A stretch of 9,779 nucleotides of DNA. Origin: Bacteroidales bacterium. Its GTDB lineage: Bacteria > Bacteroidota > Bacteroidia > Bacteroidales > JAFGXI01. This document shows, one piece after another, positions 6,533-9,779 of this stretch. The stretch's first letter is position 1; each line of letters starts with the position of its first letter. The notes below the pieces were generated by a model. It saw only the letters and a list, made by a program, of their open reading frames with translations, had not been told where the DNA came from and did no database searches. The stretch lies in assembly GCA_026985625.1 (NCBI GenBank), contig JALSQC010000254.1, forward strand, positions 1-9,779. The letters run 5' to 3'. A program made the position numbers and the translations under genes.

Positions 6533-7342
6533 ATGAAAAAGATTCTATTTATAGGTTTAATAATTTTTGTTCAAAATTTTGTTTTTGCCGACAATTATCC
6601 CACAGGAGCACGCCAATCGGCAATGGGCACGGCAGGAGTAACATTTTGCGATGTTTGGGCGGTTCAAAATAATCAAGCAGGCTTAGCCGGATTAGAAAAT
6701 ATGTCTATAGGCTTTCATTTCGAGAACAGATATTTAACTCCACAATACGGACTTAAAGCTTTGGCTTTTGGTTTACCTACTTCGCAAGGAACTTTTGGTG
6801 TTGATGTTAATTATTTTGGATACTCGTTATATAACGAAACAAAAATAGGCTTAGCCTACGCCCGTAAATTTAGCGATTATTTTAGCGTAGGCATTCAGCT
6901 CGATTATTTAAATTATTTTATTGCCGATTATTACGGAAACAAAGGCACCGCAATTGCCGAGATAGGAGTTTTGTCGAAACCTTTTAAAAACCTTACTTTT
7001 GGGGTTCATATATACAACCCCACATTATCGCAGGTTGCCGATTACAATAACGAGAGAGTCCCTACAATTGTAAAATTTGGTTTAAATTATAAATTTAACG
7101 ATAAATTTTTAATAGCTGCCGAAACCGAAAAAGATATAGATTTTAAACCCCGTTACAAAGTAGGTTTGGAATATTATATTATCGACGATATTGCATTACG
7201 CACCGGTATAATTACAAACCCTTTCGAAAATAGTTTTGGAATAGGATATATAAAAAAACATATATCGGCAAATATAGCTTTCTCTACAAATAAAATTTTA
7301 GGAATAACACCATACGTATCATTCCAATATAAATTTAACTAA
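6533..7342 (+). CDS. PorV/PorQ family outer-membrane beta-barrel protein
   Basis: This is a 269-residue exported protein. Residues 1-19 form a signal peptide (MKK, hydrophobic core, VFA cut before Asp20). The mature N-terminus carries PTGARQSAMGTAGVT at 23-37 and WAVQNNQAGLAGLEN at 42-56, the signature of the PorV/PorQ/UPF0164 outer-membrane group. The rest is alternating beta-strand sequence with many aromatic girdle residues, ending FQYKFN as barrel strands do. PorV carries substrates of the type IX secretion system to the attachment complex, and PorQ also serves that system. At 269 residues this one is shorter than usual for PorV or PorQ, so it is better called a family member than either protein. 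It is the first gene of the plus-strand operon, 8 bases before the HhH-barrel gene, which hints at a shared outer-membrane function. Its leader is AT-rich without a Shine-Dalgarno sequence. Confidence 0.85.
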   Translation: MKKILFIGLIIFVQNFVFADNYPTGARQSAMGTAGVTFCDVWAVQNNQAGLAGLENMSIGFHFENRYLTPQYGLKALAFGLPTSQGTFGVDVNYFGYSLYNETKIGLAYARKFSDYFSVGIQLDYLNYFIADYYGNKGTAIAEIGVLSKPFKNLTFGVHIYNPTLSQVADYNNERVPTIVKFGLNYKFNDKFLIAAETEKDIDFKPRYKVGLEYYIIDDIALRTGIITNPFENSFGIGYIKKHISANIAFSTNKILGITPYVSFQYKFN

Positions 7343-7350
7343 TTACAAAA

Positions 7351-9438
7351 ATGATTAAAAAATATATAAAATTAACTTTTGTAATAATTTTTATATTTAC
7401 AACTAACTATTTATTTGCACAAAACGAGCAAACAAAACAAGATATAATAGAAAATTATGTTCAACAACTTGCCGAAAATTCAGACGAAGAGCTTGACTAC
7501 ACAACCCTTTTCGACGATTTAATGTATTACATTAATAATCCTCTTAATTTAAACGAAGCAAGTTATGCCGATTTAATGAAACTACAAATTCTTACTCCTT
7601 ATCAGATTTTAAACATTTTAAACTACCGCAAACGAAACAAACAATTTGTTAGCATATACGAGTTACAACTTGTTAAAGGCATAAACAAAGAACAAATTTA
7701 CAGCATATTACCATTTATTACCGTTGGAAAAACCAAAGAAAAACAAAAATTTAAGTTTAAAAATATGGTTAAATATGGTAGCAATCAGGTATTTATGCGT
7801 TACCAACAAGTTTTAGAACAACAAAAAGGTTATTTGCCTATAACCGACTCGGCTTTGGCTGCAAATCCAAACTCAAGATATTTGGGTAGTCCCCAAAAAT
7901 ATTATTTTAGATATAAGTTTCATTATAAAAAAAAGGTTTTTTGGGGATTTACCGGCGAAAAAGACCCGGGCGAAGAATTTTTTAAAGGCTCACAAAAACA
8001 AGGATTTGATTTTAGTTCGGCACATCTACAAATAAACGACATTGGACCTGTAAAAAAAATTATTTTAGGCGATTTTCAAGCACAGTTCGGACAAGGACTT
8101 ACAATGTGGTCGGGAATGGGATTTGGGAAATCGTCGTTTACAACAAACATTTTAAAAATACCACGCGGCATACGAAAATATTCATCGACAAACGAAAACT
8201 TATTTATGCGAGGAGGCGGTGCCACAGTAAGATTTAAAAATTTAGATTTTACCGCTTTTGTCTCAAAAAAGAAAATAGATGCAAATATATCGGTATTCGA
8301 TACTTTAGATAACGATGTCCGCGAGGTTACATCGTTTCAATCGACAGGATACCACAGAACGCCAAACGAACTTGCCGATAAACACGCAATATCGGAGTTT
8401 ATTGCAGGTGGCGACTTAACTTATAATACCCGATATTTTAAAACAGGTCTTACTTTTGTTAATTTTAAATATGATGCCGATTTAAACAAAAATATTCAAC
8501 CATATAATCAGTTCGATTTTATGGGAAATCAAAATTTTAATGTAGGAATAAATTATTTATTTACATACAAAGGAATAAACTTTTTTGGAGAAGAAGCAAT
8601 GTCTCAAAATAAAAGTATGGCTTTTGTTAACGGAGCAAGTTTTCAGTTAATACCACAAGTTTCGTTAGCTGTTTTGCACCGCAACTACAATAAATCGTAT
8701 AACGCATTGTATGCAAACGGATTTGCCGAGAGCAAAACACAAAACGAAAAAGGATTTTATTTGGGAGCCGAAATTTTTCCTGTAAAATATTGGAAGATAT
8801 CGGCATATTACGATTCTTATTCGTTCAACTGGTTAAAATTTTTAACAAATGCACCATCAACAGGAATCGATTATTTTGTGCAAGCTGACTACGATGCATC
8901 ACATAATGTAAAAATGTATTTTAAGTTTAAACAAGAAATAAAACAAAAAAATAAAACAACAGATGCCGTAGCAATTAATCCTGTTGAGGATTATTCAAAT
9001 CTAAAATTTAGATATAATATTAACTTTACCGTATCAAAAAGTTTAACATTAAAATCGCGAATCGAGATATCAAATTATACAATAGGAAATAACAATCCCG
9101 AAAAAGGATATTTGGTTTATCAAGATATTATTTATCAGTTCCCAAAATTGCCTATGCGAGTATCGTTACGTTATGCAATATTTGATACCGATACTTATAA
9201 TGCAAGAATTTATGCTTACGAAAACGATGTGCTTTATGCTTTTTCTATTCCTGCATACTATTCAAAAGGAATAAGAACTTATGCTCTAATAAAATATAAA
9301 TTAACAAAAAATATTGATATGTGGTTGCGTTATGCAATTACCAAATTTGCCGATAAAGATTTAATAGGCTCTAATTTAGACGAGATACAAGGTTCTACAA
9401 AATCAGAAGTAAAAGTCCAATTTAAATTTAAATTTTAA
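7351..9438 (+). CDS. Helix-hairpin-helix domain outer-membrane beta-barrel protein
   Basis: This 695-residue protein combines two modules. Residues 1-23 are a signal peptide ending LFA before Gln24. Residues 25-60 are acidic and helical. A ComEA-like HhH pair follows at about 63-123, seen as NPLNLNEASYADLMKLQIL at 63-81, then NYRKRNKQFVSIYELQLVKG at 91-110 and a short tail. From about 140 to 695 the sequence is long beta-strand repeats rich in aromatics, ending KVQFKFKF with a terminal Phe, typical of an outer-membrane barrel. The N-terminal HhH would sit in the periplasm. ComEA-type HhH domains bind DNA, so a role in DNA handling at the outer membrane is possible. However, the first hairpin has QIL where ComEA has GIG, which weakens that idea. 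The family is common in Bacteroidota but, to my knowledge, uncharacterised. Its stop overlaps the aroB start. Confidence 0.84.
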   Translation: MIKKYIKLTFVIIFIFTTNYLFAQNEQTKQDIIENYVQQLAENSDEELDYTTLFDDLMYYINNPLNLNEASYADLMKLQILTPYQILNILNYRKRNKQFVSIYELQLVKGINKEQIYSILPFITVGKTKEKQKFKFKNMVKYGSNQVFMRYQQVLEQQKGYLPITDSALAANPNSRYLGSPQKYYFRYKFHYKKKVFWGFTGEKDPGEEFFKGSQKQGFDFSSAHLQINDIGPVKKIILGDFQAQFGQGLTMWSGMGFGKSSFTTNILKIPRGIRKYSSTNENLFMRGGGATVRFKNLDFTAFVSKKKIDANISVFDTLDNDVREVTSFQSTGYHRTPNELADKHAISEFIAGGDLTYNTRYFKTGLTFVNFKYDADLNKNIQPYNQFDFMGNQNFNVGINYLFTYKGINFFGEEAMSQNKSMAFVNGASFQLIPQVSLAVLHRNYNKSYNALYANGFAESKTQNEKGFYLGAEIFPVKYWKISAYYDSYSFNWLKFLTNAPSTGIDYFVQADYDASHNVKMYFKFKQEIKQKNKTTDAVAINPVEDYSNLKFRYNINFTVSKSLTLKSRIEISNYTIGNNNPEKGYLVYQDIIYQFPKLPMRVSLRYAIFDTDTYNARIYAYENDVLYAFSIPAYYSKGIRTYALIKYKLTKNIDMWLRYAITKFADKDLIGSNLDEIQGSTKSEVKVQFKFKF

Positions 9439-9779
9439 TGCCTAAAAAAACGTTTTTAATAAAAAACAACCTAAGTGAATCGAAAATAATTTTAGACGAA
9501 AAGTTTAAAAATATTAATAAATATCTACCACAAAAAAAAATTATAATAATTACCGATACTATAGTAAACAAACTATACAATAATAATTTTAATAATTTTG
9601 ATATAATAGAAATTGGTGTTGGCGAAAAAATTAAATCATTAAAAACAATAACAGTTATAATAAAAAAATTATTAAAACTTAATGCCGATAGAAATACTTT
9701 TTTGCTCGGTGTAGGAGGTGGCGTTGTTTGCGATATAACAGGTTTTGTTGCTTCGATTTTTATGCGTGGAATAAAATTC
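9438..9779 (+). CDS. aroB: 3-dehydroquinate synthase (N-terminal part, cut by window edge)
   Basis: AroB converts DAHP to 3-dehydroquinate, the second step of the shikimate pathway to aromatic amino acids, using NAD and a divalent metal in the cytoplasm. The first 114 residues of roughly 350 are visible and open to the right edge. KKIIIITDTIV at 33-43 is the first Rossmann strand region, GVGEKIKSL at 60-68 matches the family's GE-x-x-K motif, and GVGGGVVCDITGFVASIFMR at 91-110 is the diagnostic glycine-rich NAD-binding segment, GGG-x-x-x-D-x-x-GF-x-A-x-x-x-x-RG. The metal ligands and most catalytic residues lie beyond the edge. The ATG shares its A with the previous stop codon (TAATG), so translation is probably coupled to the HhH-barrel gene. 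It probably has no promoter of its own. Confidence 0.94.
   Translation, partial: MPKKTFLIKNNLSESKIILDEKFKNINKYLPQKKIIIITDTIVNKLYNNNFNNFDIIEIGVGEKIKSLKTITVIIKKLLKLNADRNTFLLGVGGGVVCDITGFVASIFMRGIKF

Overview
The window is AT-rich (G+C below about 30% by eye) and gene-dense. It looks like Bacteroidota. The evidence is a PorV/PorQ-type outer-membrane protein, a helix-hairpin-helix/beta-barrel outer-membrane protein, a LuxE-like acyltransferase and a DNA-alkylation-repair subtype that are all typical of that phylum, TAnnTTTG-type -7 promoter elements, and start sites without Shine-Dalgarno sequences. Order or genus cannot be fixed from the sequence alone. I see no mobile element, CRISPR array or phage gene.

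Left block (1-5750, minus strand). Six tightly packed co-directional genes read right to left. They are deoC (deoxyribose-phosphate aldolase), a LuxE-type acyl-activating/acyl-transfer protein, a polysaccharide flippase-like membrane protein, an AlkD-like HEAT-repeat protein, a Bax-inhibitor-1/YccA-like membrane protein, and a class-V aminotransferase (cysteine desulfurase fold) that runs off the left edge. Gaps are 10, -11 (overlap), 4, 14 and 4 bases, so one transcript is likely. It would start from a clear TATATTTG promoter element upstream of deoC. The functions are mixed (nucleoside catabolism, envelope, repair, PLP enzyme), so a single pathway is not evident.

Middle (5751-6532). A tRNA-Leu(CAA) on the minus strand is preceded by its own TATATTTG element. 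Behind it lies recX, also minus. A 105-base AT-rich divergent spacer separates recX from the right block.

Right block (6533-9779, plus strand). A PorV/PorQ-like outer-membrane barrel is followed after 8 bases by a large HhH plus beta-barrel protein. The start codon of aroB (3-dehydroquinate synthase, cut by the right edge) overlaps the HhH gene's stop as TAATG. The two outer-membrane proteins probably work together at the cell surface; aroB appears to be a co-transcribed housekeeping gene.

Most of the window consists of recognisable families. The parts worth a second look are the paired outer-membrane proteins, the LuxE-like/flippase pair, and the apparent loss of canonical active-site motifs in the AlkD-like protein and in the HhH hairpins.
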